Part shown: one piece after another, positions 1-9,075 of the stretch
Layout: each line of letters opens with the position of its first letter
How positions within the stretch are numbered: the stretch's first letter is position 1
Virus record (IMG/VR): IMGVR_UViG_3300034418_011568
Coordinates: 1 to 39,629 of that record
DNA: 39,629 nt
DNA from: a virus
Reading direction: 5' to 3' (one strand)
Notes under the pieces: model-generated
What the model saw: only the letters and a program-made list of their open reading frames with translations
The model's database searches: none
What the model was told of the DNA's origin: nothing
Translations under genes and position numbers: made by a program

Positions 1-1
1 T

Positions 2-3000
2 CAAGCCCGCACAGAAAACGAGCGCTTCACCCCGCGCTACGGCTTCGACAGCACGCAAGACATCACCACGCTGGGCAGCATCATCCCGGTGGTCTATGCC
101 TTGCGTGAGGCAATCAGCGGCACCACTTATGGCGGCGTGCGCGTCAGCACTCCGATGCTGTGGTCGCAGATCTACAGTCTCGGTGGGTCGCAACTGCTGC
201 GTGCAATCTTTCTAATCGGCGAAGGCCCGATCAGCGCCGTGGATGCCGGCAATTTCGCCTCAGGAGGCAACACACTCAGCAGCTACGACTTTGGCGATGC
301 AACTGCAAATCAGGTTGGTTCGCGTCTTGCTGTTTATGGCCGATATGACAGCGGCTTGACCACGCGGATCGCTTCGGGTGATCAGATCTATGGCCGCAGC
401 GCCTCCACTGATGCAGGCAATGCCGAGAACGATGGCGGCGGCGATGTGTATCAAGTCTGGCGAAATGGCGCATGGCAGCCTGACTTCTGCTCTGCCACCA
501 GGCCCGGCAATCAGACCACCTTTGGCGTCTATGCCCTTTGCGGCAACGACTTTGGGATGCGCACGAATCCGAGTTTCGTGCCTCAGGTTCGTGCCCAGCT
601 GATCCCCGAGGGCGACGATGGCGACGCCAAGGTCAAGTGCGTTGTTGATGATGCGGCATGGTCGCAGCGCCTGAAGGCTCGGGCATTCTTTGGCTCCCGC
701 AGCGGCATCACATCCAGTGGCTTGGGCAGCATTGGCGGCACCACCAGCTACACGCTGTTTGCGAGCAGCGACAAGAACACCGCTTTTAGCCGCGACCTAA
801 AGAACCTGGAAACAATCAGCGACTGGGTACTAGAAAAGAAAACAATTATCAAAGACGGTGCAGGCGTCTACACCAAACCCAGCAGTAGGAGATGGAACAA
901 CATTTATGACAGCACCCGCGACCAATCAACCTCTATTACAACGCTTGAAAATAAAATATCGACGACTATTAACAGCGTCAATGTAGACGCAAACGGCAAG
1001 GGCACCCTTAACGTAACTATATCTTTTAACATCACAGGTTTTTACGATGACAACGATGGCACCGATACCATTAACGAAGATCTAGAGACACTTAAGTCTG
1101 CACGTTTTCAGCTTAAGTGGCGGAACCCACTAACGGCCAACGATCCCGAGGACGATGTGGTTGTTAAATACAACTTGAAAATCCTAGTAAGAAGCCGCAC
1201 AAAACAAGAATTCGAGACTGGTGGAACTATCGCTGCGCCAACGGTCACCTTCGGAACAGTTAATGGCGTAACGGTAGTCACAGACGTGACAGGTGGCGGA
1301 GGCACTGTCGACGACATTACGACAACAAACACCCGCTTTAAACCTACGTTCAAAATTCGTGGCTCTGGAGTAAACGCCGTAAATGAAGATTCTGCAACAG
1401 TTATCTCCATTACCCGAGATCTCAAATTCAACGCCAAGAAAGCCTATATCGAAAAAGCCGAGGACATCGCATCAACAGTCGCCGGCCGTCAAAAGGCTTG
1501 GGATGATTCCCTAATCGAAGGCGAGCTTTACAAGATCGGCTCTGGCCTTGCTGTTTGTGATTCCCGCAGCTCTGGCGTGTTTATCTCTGAGGCAGACACC
1601 ACCGGAGGCACCACAAACGCCATCACCGCCACCTTCAGGACTGTTCGCACCGGAACGGTCAACACCAACACCCAGGCGAACATCGAGACATCAGGCCTCG
1701 ACTGGGTAAACACCGATTCGGCTTTGCGTGAGTGGCGCAACGTCGCCACAACCGATGGCCACATCTTGCGTTGCGCCATCGCCAGCATCTCCACCACGCG
1801 CCCATGCCAAGCAGTCGAGCTTGGTATCCGTTCTCGGCTTGGCATTCGCATCAACGGCCTGACCAATTTCCGCGAAGCGTTGAGCTACTCGGACTGCGAC
1901 AACAGAGCGTGCTTGGATTACAAGAACGACATCGTGGAGCAGGGCAGCACACTACAGACCGATGTTTACCAATCCAACATCCTGAGCGCACCTGTCGAGC
2001 GCTACAGCTTCTTTGCGATCTATTACCGCGAGGCCGGCTCAGCAGCAGCTTTCACCAAGCTCAGCAATGCCTACGGAGTGCGTGGGGCAACACAGCAAAA
2101 CGTCTTCAACTACATCCAGCTGAGCATGCCCTCTGTGAAGCAGTGGGAGTTTCAGATTGAGCCGTACTCAGGATGGGAAATCCGCAACACCAGTGTTGGC
2201 ACCTTGTACGTGCTCGAAGCAAGCCTTGGCACTAGGCAAACAGTGTCCGAGGTTGGCGGCGTAACCGTAGTTTTCAATGGCGTATCAGTCGCTCAGTCTG
2301 CGGACACTTTCGCTATTCCTACGGGCCGGCGCCAGGCCAGCAAAAGCGGCCTCACCTACCCGAGAACTGACAGGGACGACTTCCCCAACGGCGATCTGTC
2401 CTACATCGACACCTGGGGCAAGCTGGCCGAAGCCTTCATCTATGAAGAGATCCAATCCTCTGCAGCGTCCGGCCCCGAGCATGAGGTGGTCTACGTCAAC
2501 GAGATCGTCCCCAACAGCCCGGCCCCGGTTTACGACAACTTGGCCCTGCTAGGCATCAACGTGCTGTCATCTGTGGAGTGGCAGCAGTTTGGCCAGTTCA
2601 GTTGCTACGTCACTGGCGGCAAGACATGCCGGCGGCTGCGTTCCGGCCAGACCTTAGGCCCGACGCACTTGTTCCCCGATGTGCTGCTGGATCTGATGAC
2701 CAACACCACCTATGGCGCTGGTGATCTGATCAAGGACAGCATGATCGACTTTGTGGCGTTTACCGCCGCCGCTGACTGGTGCAGCAGCCGGAAATACTTC
2801 TTTGATGGCGTCCAAGCTGATCGCGTCAACCTGCGCCAGTGGGCAGCCGACACCGCAGCGGCCAACCTGCTGCTCTTCGGCGAATCAGACGGCAAGTTCT
2901 ACTTGCGCCCGGCCCTGCAGTTCACAGCGGTGCCGATCAAAGGCCTGTTTACCGCTGGCAATATCGTCGAAGGCACCTTCAAGCTGCAGTACCTAGAGCC

Positions 3001-3670
3001 CGAAGAACGCGAGCCAATCCAGATTTCGGTGCGCTACCGGGAGGAACGGGCCAGCAGCGACCCAACAAACCCCGGCATCTTCCCAACCGAGCGCGAGGTG
3101 CTCGTGCGCGAGGTGGCACCATTCGGCAGCGCCACCGATCCGGTTGAGTCGCTTGATCTGTCGGATTACGTGACCAGCCGCGATCAGGCAATCGATGCCG
3201 CCAAGTACATCATCAGGATGCGGCGCATCCCGACCCATGTGATCAGCTTCCGCACCACGCACGAAGGTGCCCTGGCCAAGCTTGGCCCGAGCGATTACAT
3301 CCGAGTGGCGATGGATGAGACGCAATACGACGAGTTCAACAATGGCGTGGTCACAGCTCAGGGCGCAGTGGTCAGCACGCAGACCCTCTTCCCTGGCACT
3401 TACGACGTGATCGCGTGGAATGGCACCGAAGGCAGCCCACCGGCTGACGCCAGCTTGGTGATCAGCAGCGATGGCACCGCGACGCCTACTGGCGTGGTGT
3501 TCACCGTCAAGAAGGCTGCAACGCAGGTGCGCACCTATCAGATCGAGCGTGTCACACCTGATGAAGAGGGCACCTTTAGCATTGAGGCAGTTCACATGCC
3601 CACAAACTCCTCGGGAGTCCTAAAACTTGCCGAGGCGTTTGATAGCGGTTCAAGCTGGGTGATTGAGTAA
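2..3670 (+). CDS. Tail tip / host-specificity protein, J-like (5' end outside window)
   Basis: The frame is open from the left edge, so the true start lies upstream; the GTG at 89 is only an internal codon. At least 1,222 residues are present. The first third (near P-x-Y-G-F-D-S-T-Q and S-I-I-P-V-V-Y) and the last 450 residues (Y-V-N-E-I-V, V-R-Y-R-E-E-R, a D-Y-V-T-S-R-D-Q-A-I-D-A-A-K-Y segment, then a beta-rich end) resemble phage tail-tip attachment proteins of the lambda J type. These cap the tail and contact the host receptor. The segment from about 790 to 1500 has visibly more A/T-ending codons than the flanks and may be an inserted domain. The stop overlaps the next start by one base (TAATG). 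Tail-tip assignment is by overall pattern and gene position, not by a catalytic motif. Confidence 0.75.
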   Translation, partial: QARTENERFTPRYGFDSTQDITTLGSIIPVVYALREAISGTTYGGVRVSTPMLWSQIYSLGGSQLLRAIFLIGEGPISAVDAGNFASGGNTLSSYDFGDATANQVGSRLAVYGRYDSGLTTRIASGDQIYGRSASTDAGNAENDGGGDVYQVWRNGAWQPDFCSATRPGNQTTFGVYALCGNDFGMRTNPSFVPQVRAQLIPEGDDGDAKVKCVVDDAAWSQRLKARAFFGSRSGITSSGLGSIGGTTSYTLFASSDKNTAFSRDLKNLETISDWVLEKKTIIKDGAGVYTKPSSRRWNNIYDSTRDQSTSITTLENKISTTINSVNVDANGKGTLNVTISFNITGFYDDNDGTDTINEDLETLKSARFQLKWRNPLTANDPEDDVVVKYNLKILVRSRTKQEFETGGTIAAPTVTFGTVNGVTVVTDVTGGGGTVDDITTTNTRFKPTFKIRGSGVNAVNEDSATVISITRDLKFNAKKAYIEKAEDIASTVAGRQKAWDDSLIEGELYKIGSGLAVCDSRSSGVFISEADTTGGTTNAITATFRTVRTGTVNTNTQANIETSGLDWVNTDSALREWRNVATTDGHILRCAIASISTTRPCQAVELGIRSRLGIRINGLTNFREALSYSDCDNRACLDYKNDIVEQGSTLQTDVYQSNILSAPVERYSFFAIYYREAGSAAAFTKLSNAYGVRGATQQNVFNYIQLSMPSVKQWEFQIEPYSGWEIRNTSVGTLYVLEASLGTRQTVSEVGGVTVVFNGVSVAQSADTFAIPTGRRQASKSGLTYPRTDRDDFPNGDLSYIDTWGKLAEAFIYEEIQSSAASGPEHEVVYVNEIVPNSPAPVYDNLALLGINVLSSVEWQQFGQFSCYVTGGKTCRRLRSGQTLGPTHLFPDVLLDLMTNTTYGAGDLIKDSMIDFVAFTAAADWCSSRKYFFDGVQADRVNLRQWAADTAAANLLLFGESDGKFYLRPALQFTAVPIKGLFTAGNIVEGTFKLQYLEPEEREPIQISVRYREERASSDPTNPGIFPTEREVLVREVAPFGSATDPVESLDLSDYVTSRDQAIDAAKYIIRMRRIPTHVISFRTTHEGALAKLGPSDYIRVAMDETQYDEFNNGVVTAQGAVVSTQTLFPGTYDVIAWNGTEGSPPADASLVISSDGTATPTGVVFTVKKAATQVRTYQIERVTPDEEGTFSIEAVHMPTNSSGVLKLAEAFDSGSSWVIE

Positions 3671-4074
3671 TGGCAGTTGCATTCCCGAACATCGAGCCCA
3701 CCAGCCGCAACTTCACTGCGCCGCGATGGCCCACCACTGGGCTGACCACGCAATCGGGCGTGACAACACGGCGGCTCTGGGGCAGCAAGCCAACTCAAGC
3801 GCAGCTACAGCTGCAGTTCAGCAACATCACCGACGACAACGCAGCGCTGATTGTTGGCGCCTACAACGAAGCGCAAGGTGCGGTGACAGATCTCACTTTG
3901 CCGTCTGCAATCTTCAACGGCGCATCAACCAACTTGAGAGGCTGGCTCGACACAACATCGACCAACGCAGGAATGCTCTGGTTTTTCACTGAAGAGCCGC
4001 CAACCGTCGAAAGCGTCGCCCCAAACCGCTCAAGCGTGAGAGTGAATCTTGTCGCTGAACTTAGACTGACTTAA
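3670..4074 (+). CDS. Small tail protein of unknown role
   Basis: A 134-residue protein that starts on the stop codon of the tail-tip gene (TAATG), so it is probably translationally coupled. It begins M-A-V-A-F-P-N-I-E-P-T-S-R, an N-terminus I associate with minor tail proteins of cyanobacterial siphoviruses, and is predicted mostly beta. No membrane segment or enzyme motif is visible. Position between tail tip and tail-tube-like genes supports a virion or tail-assembly role; exact function unknown. Confidence 0.6.
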   Translation: MAVAFPNIEPTSRNFTAPRWPTTGLTTQSGVTTRRLWGSKPTQAQLQLQFSNITDDNAALIVGAYNEAQGAVTDLTLPSAIFNGASTNLRGWLDTTSTNAGMLWFFTEEPPTVESVAPNRSSVRVNLVAELRLT

Positions 4075-4088
4075 ACCACAGCGGACCG

Positions 4089-4505
4089 ATGGCCGTCAAG
4101 ACCAGCGCCACGGCGCTCCTTAAATTCAAGCTGGGCGGCGCCGCCACCTACACCACGATCGCCAAGGTGCGTGACGTGCGGCTGGACATCAGCCGCGACG
4201 CGCTGGAAACCACAGGTGTGGGCCAGACAGACCGAACCTACGCCTACGGTATCCGCAGCACCAGCGGCAGCGGCACCCTGCTTTACGACCCAGCAGATAC
4301 GGCCACAACCGATCTGATGCAGCAGATCCTTGAAAACACCGAGACACTTTCAGGCCTGCAGCTGGTGCTAAACACGGGGAGCAGCGATGGCACCATTTCA
4401 GGGGATGCCCTGATCACTGCTGTCGGCCCAGGCGTCAGCGCTGGTGATTTAATCACCGTCCCGATCAGCTTCACAATCTCCGGCAGCCCTACCGGCTCGT
4501 TCTGA
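4089..4505 (+). CDS. Tail tube-like (major tail) protein
   Basis: A 138-residue protein with the look of a phage tail tube subunit: small, beta-rich, containing the phrase V-R-D-V-R-L-D-I-S-R-D-A-L-E-T-T-G-V-G, a central segment L-L-Y-D-P-A-D-T-A-T-T-D-L-M-Q-Q-I, and a final beta strand P-I-S-F-T-I-S-G. Tail tube proteins polymerise into the hollow tube through which DNA leaves. In lambda-like phages this gene precedes the tail-tip gene; here it follows it, so it could instead be a tube-like terminator or a baseplate copy of the fold. Stop and next start overlap by one base (TGATGG). Confidence 0.55.
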   Translation: MAVKTSATALLKFKLGGAATYTTIAKVRDVRLDISRDALETTGVGQTDRTYAYGIRSTSGSGTLLYDPADTATTDLMQQILENTETLSGLQLVLNTGSSDGTISGDALITAVGPGVSAGDLITVPISFTISGSPTGSF

Positions 4506-5518
4506 TGGCACTCCTCGGCAACGGCGGCATCCTCGAACTGAGCCGAGAGTGGCCGGAGCCGATGGCGCTTGCAGCGGCGGCAGCCATTCACTCAGTCAGC
4601 CCATCGCGCATCAACCTTGGGAACCCGGACTACTGGACCGGGGACCGCGTTGTTCTGAATTTCCCCGGCGGTTCACCGTACGCAGGCGGCAACCCACCAG
4701 GCTCTGGCGTGTACTTCGGCGGCATCTTTGTGCTGAGTCAAGCCCGCCTGCACGTAACCGGGCCGAATGCCAACTACTATCAGGCCGATAATTCAGTCGC
4801 CTTCTACGACAGCAGCCCAATCAGCGAGTTCACTGATGGCTACATCAATGTAGATGAGTTAGGCAGATTTAGGTTGTTTGATTCAGAGCTTGGCGCGTAC
4901 AACTTAGACCCAAGCAGCGAGATCCCTGCCAATCCATTTTCAACGGTCAACTTTGTCGTGGCCCGCTATAGCAGCGACCCTGACTACCTAGCAGCCATTG
5001 GCAGCGCAGCTGCAAGCATTGCGAATGTGACGCTACCTAGCGACAACCAGCTGCTTGAAACAGTGACTGCAGTGCCGGCCGCTATCACTGCCATCTCCGA
5101 AGACCCAGACGGCCGAGGTTGGCTGATCCAGTGTGAGCTGACTGAGTGGGCGCTTGATGTGGATGCCGCCAATCTCGACATGACAGCCATTGGCGAAACC
5201 TTTGGTGAGAACTCCAAGGCATTGGTGCGTGGCGCAGGTTCGCTTCAGTTCTTGGTCGAAAACAAGCTGCAAGCCGGCGAGCAGACCAGCGCGACCCTGC
5301 TGCGCATAGTGCTGCTCACTCAACGCAACACCAAGGCCAGCGCGAGGTTTTACCTCTACAAGGAGCGCACTCCAGTCTCGCCGCAGATCGGCAGCACCGC
5401 CTACTACGGTTGCGATCTGCTGCTCACCAATTCGCGAATCAATGTGCGCTCAGGTGAACTCATAGCGGGTTCTACAGATTTCGTTGTGACCGGCGAGATC
5501 AAACTAAAGTTTGCCTAG
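4505..5518 (+). CDS. Probable virion structural protein, unknown function
   Basis: A 337-residue protein in the tail operon, coupled to the preceding gene by TGATG. The N-terminal 120 residues are rich in Gly, Pro, Asn and aromatic residues (G-N-P-D-Y-W-T-G-D-R-V), like virion proteins that begin with a tube-like domain. The C-terminal half is beta-rich and ends with V-V-T-G-E-I-K-L-K-F-A, reminiscent of a tail-tube-type strand. No enzyme motif or signal peptide is seen. I do not recognise the family; a structural role is inferred from context. Confidence 0.5.
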   Translation: MALLGNGGILELSREWPEPMALAAAAAIHSVSPSRINLGNPDYWTGDRVVLNFPGGSPYAGGNPPGSGVYFGGIFVLSQARLHVTGPNANYYQADNSVAFYDSSPISEFTDGYINVDELGRFRLFDSELGAYNLDPSSEIPANPFSTVNFVVARYSSDPDYLAAIGSAAASIANVTLPSDNQLLETVTAVPAAITAISEDPDGRGWLIQCELTEWALDVDAANLDMTAIGETFGENSKALVRGAGSLQFLVENKLQAGEQTSATLLRIVLLTQRNTKASARFYLYKERTPVSPQIGSTAYYGCDLLLTNSRINVRSGELIAGSTDFVVTGEIKLKFA

Positions 5519-5559
5519 TGCCCGTCGGTAGACTTCTGGCAGATAGTGACTGAAGTGGC

Positions 5560-8500
5560 GTGGCCTCTCTTGAGCTTGCTGGTGCTGCTGGCGCCCTAGA
5601 CAACATCAACGCCACGCAGGCGGAGTTCAGGGCTCAGATCGCCACGCTCAACGACCTGATGCGTCAGGTGGCCGGTGTCGCCAATGTCGCGGCCGGCAGT
5701 GCGCAACAGATTGACCCACTAACGGCGCCTTTCACGCTGTACGTCAACCCATACACCGGCCAAGACACCTTCGCGGGCGGCAGTTACAACACTTATGAGG
5801 CGCCACCTGGCAGCACCGATGCAGAGATCATCGAGGCAAAGCTGAAGCGCCTGGATCAGCAGCGTCTCACATGCGGCTTCAGCCCACAGCGCCCGTTCAA
5901 AACGATCAACCGTGCGGTGATCGAGGCCGCGATCATCACCAGCAAGAACTGGTACACGATCACAGATCCGAAGGCGCACCTCGACTGTGTGTCGATCATT
6001 TTGGCGCCTGGTGTCCACACGGTCTACAACGACCCCGGCAGCGGCACCCCGATCACATGGGTGGATGGCTACGAGCCAACACCGGAAGAACTGATCAAGT
6101 ACAACCCGACCAATGGCGGCATCCTCCTGCCCCGTGGGTGCTCGCTGTGCGGTCCTGATCTGCGCAAATGCACATTCCGCCCAACGTATGTGCCAACGCC
6201 TGCCGATGAGCTGGCAGACCGCAGCAACCGCAGCGAGATTTTCAAGATCACTGGCACTGGCTACTTTTTCGGCTTTACCTTCTTCGACAAGATCAACAGC
6301 ACCACCAGCCACCACCTACTGAGCGGTTTTGGTTTTGCTAGTGAGGCTGAGCTGGATGCCTTCTACACGAAGATCCGCACCTACGTCGGCAGCCCGGCCA
6401 ACCTCAGCAATGCGCTGACCGTCACCCGGCCCACTGAGTACCAGATCGTCGGCCCGATTGACGACACGCCCGATGAGGACTGGGACACCACCTCATCTGC
6501 GTCGCCTTACATCTTCAACTGCTCAGTGCGCTCTGAGTACGGCATGGGCGGCATCCATGCTGATGGCGCCAAGGTTGAAGGTCTGCGGTCGATGGTAACC
6601 GCGAACTACACGGGTGTGTCCCTTCAAAAGGACATGACCAGCTGGGAGCTGTACAACGGCACCACCTGGGTCGCAATGCCGAACTATGCCACCTATATCA
6701 GCAGCGACCCGAACGACGTTCGGATGAAGCCGACGCGGCGCAGCTACCACATCCGTGCGATCAATAACGCCTTCATCCAAGAGGTTTCGATCTTCGCCAT
6801 CGGCCAGGGCGTTCACCACTCCACTGAGAGCGGCGGCGAAGTCTCGATCACCAATAGCAACAGCTCGTTCGGTGGCTGCGTCGCCATCGCAAGCGGCTAC
6901 AAGTCTGCAGCATTCGATCTGGACAAAGAGTGGCGCATTGGATATTTCAAGGTGCCGCTCAATCTGAGCGAAAAGACCGGCAACATTCAGAAGTATTTCC
7001 TCGGCTCAATCAACAGCTATGCCGATGGGCAGTTCCGCTTTGATCTGAACGAGGCACTGGTGGCCGCTGATGGTTCGACGACGGTGCCCAAGATCCTCGG
7101 CGATCTCGGCTACACGTTGCGCGAGGACAGCTACATCTGGGTCGAGAACCCCAACGGCACTGATTGGCGGGCACGTCTGGCCGCAAATGCCTGGAGCACA
7201 AGCGACTCCGACCGGATTCTCATCAAAGACGTTCTGCAGGATGAAACCGGCGTTAGCCCCGGCATCCCGCAGAACAGCAGCATCAACCGAGCGATCGGCC
7301 GCCGCGTCTACGTGCGGCGTTTGATCGACAACCGCACAGCATCAGAACGGCGCTTGGCGATCGGCATGTTCGCCACCGAGGTGCCGACCCGCTTGGTGCA
7401 GCGTGAGTACGTGCTGCAGCTGGATCCAACACCGGCAACGTTGTTTGGCGATGTCGATCCATATGTGAATGGCACCTTGCCTACAAGCGATCCGCTGATC
7501 GTTACGACGGTATCGGCGATCGACTTTGATACTTCGGTCTATCCGCAGTTCGCACTAGGTGGCACATACAACACGCAGGAGGTGCAGCTGCGCCGCAGCA
7601 ATCCAAACATCACCTTTGCGAACAACACGTTCTACCGCGCTGGCACCACGGTCAAATACAACGAAAAGCATTTCACCGCGCTGCGTGATCTGACGACAGC
7701 GGCCAGCGGTGGCCCTGCTGCTGCTGATTGGCAGGAGAGCTACGTTCACATGCCGAGCGCTCACCAAGCCGATGAGAAGCTCGACAACCAGAGCTACAGC
7801 TTGGTGCTCGACAACGACACAGCAAACCAGCAGGCCAGCACAACACTGGGTTTCAACTTCACAACGCTGTGGACTGACGGCACTCCTGATGTGGTTGAGG
7901 CATCAATCCAAGATCAGTACCAAAGCAGCAACGACTATCAGGGCGCTTATTCGTTGCTTCTGCTGTTGGGCTTCAGTTCAGCTGCTGCCCACGCAGCGCT
8001 GCAGCCACGGGTGGCTGCTGATCGCAGGCGTGACGTGAACAACACCACGCAGTTCCCGACTGCGCCATCTGGCGGCTTGGCCACCGAGCGCAACTGCTGG
8101 GCAACCGAGTTCCGCCGGCCTTCTGTGCTGCGTCTGTTCGCCCACGCCTTCGAGTGGGCTGGCACGCTCAATTACTCGAAGGGCTTCCCAGCGGTGCAGC
8201 AGACGCTGAGTGCGCTGAACAAGTTCACCTATTACTTCACAAACGAGCTTGGCGGCCGCGTCTACCCCTCGGGCTTCAACGAAGAGGGATTCATCGTCAA
8301 GAGCAATGGCATTGAGGATCTGAGCACCGGCCAGACCCAAAGCCTGACTGCACTGGCGAATGTGGATGAAGACCCTGTTACTGAGTTCCCGAACGGCATC
8401 TCAGCACAGGGCGAGAGCTTCTTCAACGACATCACGATTACGGGAGAGGCCAACTTCACGCTGAGCGCCAACCTGTCATCTGCTGATTCGCCGCTTGGCC

Positions 8501-9066
8501 CGGTATCACTGGCCACGCTGACCGATATTGAGGGCACATCGGTTCCGGCCACTGATGCGGCGATCCTGGACAACAACCAGCCGAAGGCCATCACCAACCT
8601 TGGCCTGAACTACTGGCGAGAGTACAACTCGCTGCTGAGCGCCAAGGATTTCAGCTTCGAGGTGGGCACCGATGCAGATGAGGTGCCAGTCGCCGGGCTG
8701 CTGGGCCGGATGGCTTTTGTCGATGAGTGGTGCGGCTACGCCCAGGGCGGCGGCAGTGTTACGCAGCTGACCGACAAAGCTACGGGCGTGGAGCTGAACA
8801 CGCCTTGCGGTGAGATAACAATGAATGGCGCGGCATTGGCTGCGAATACAGCCGTTGCGTTTACGCTTACCAATAGCCAGATCAGCCCGCAGGATGTTGT
8901 CGCTGTCAGCATTAAGTCCGGCGCTACAGCTGGCGCTTATTCGGTCAGTACGTTGGACATCGCAAGCGGCTCGGTGAGTATGGTCTTGCGCAACCTCACC
9001 GCTGGATCACTGTCTGAGGCGGTGGTTCTCAACTTCGTGATCATCAAGTCCACCACTACCGCCTAA
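5560..9066 (+). CDS. Large tail fibre/spike protein with pectate-lyase-like N-terminal part
   Basis: 1,168 residues from a GTG start; an in-frame TGA at 5551 means no earlier start is available. Residues 60-260 carry the cyanophage fibre signature Y-V-N-P-Y-T-G-Q-D, then P-Q-R-P-F-K-T-I-N-R-A-V-I-E-A-A and I-I-L-A-P-G-V-H. In related proteins this is the start of a right-handed beta-helix of the pectate-lyase fold. Later residues keep beta-helix-like spacing (G-G-I-H-A-D-G-A-K-V-E-G-L) up to about 450. The last 250 residues look like a fibre end or trimerisation region. Probable role: adsorption, perhaps with polysaccharide binding or cleavage. I see no proven catalytic residues. A 41-base gap separates it from the preceding gene. 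Confidence 0.7.
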   Translation: MASLELAGAAGALDNINATQAEFRAQIATLNDLMRQVAGVANVAAGSAQQIDPLTAPFTLYVNPYTGQDTFAGGSYNTYEAPPGSTDAEIIEAKLKRLDQQRLTCGFSPQRPFKTINRAVIEAAIITSKNWYTITDPKAHLDCVSIILAPGVHTVYNDPGSGTPITWVDGYEPTPEELIKYNPTNGGILLPRGCSLCGPDLRKCTFRPTYVPTPADELADRSNRSEIFKITGTGYFFGFTFFDKINSTTSHHLLSGFGFASEAELDAFYTKIRTYVGSPANLSNALTVTRPTEYQIVGPIDDTPDEDWDTTSSASPYIFNCSVRSEYGMGGIHADGAKVEGLRSMVTANYTGVSLQKDMTSWELYNGTTWVAMPNYATYISSDPNDVRMKPTRRSYHIRAINNAFIQEVSIFAIGQGVHHSTESGGEVSITNSNSSFGGCVAIASGYKSAAFDLDKEWRIGYFKVPLNLSEKTGNIQKYFLGSINSYADGQFRFDLNEALVAADGSTTVPKILGDLGYTLREDSYIWVENPNGTDWRARLAANAWSTSDSDRILIKDVLQDETGVSPGIPQNSSINRAIGRRVYVRRLIDNRTASERRLAIGMFATEVPTRLVQREYVLQLDPTPATLFGDVDPYVNGTLPTSDPLIVTTVSAIDFDTSVYPQFALGGTYNTQEVQLRRSNPNITFANNTFYRAGTTVKYNEKHFTALRDLTTAASGGPAAADWQESYVHMPSAHQADEKLDNQSYSLVLDNDTANQQASTTLGFNFTTLWTDGTPDVVEASIQDQYQSSNDYQGAYSLLLLLGFSSAAAHAALQPRVAADRRRDVNNTTQFPTAPSGGLATERNCWATEFRRPSVLRLFAHAFEWAGTLNYSKGFPAVQQTLSALNKFTYYFTNELGGRVYPSGFNEEGFIVKSNGIEDLSTGQTQSLTALANVDEDPVTEFPNGISAQGESFFNDITITGEANFTLSANLSSADSPLGPVSLATLTDIEGTSVPATDAAILDNNQPKAITNLGLNYWREYNSLLSAKDFSFEVGTDADEVPVAGLLGRMAFVDEWCGYAQGGGSVTQLTDKATGVELNTPCGEITMNGAALAANTAVAFTLTNSQISPQDVVAVSIKSGATAGAYSVSTLDIASGSVSMVLRNLTAGSLSEAVVLNFVIIKSTTTA

Positions 9067-9075
9067 TTCCTCACC

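Noticed and set aside
2993-3595. 200-residue minus-strand open frame in the tail-tip gene
   Set aside because: Shadow of GC-biased codons on the other strand, no homology pattern.
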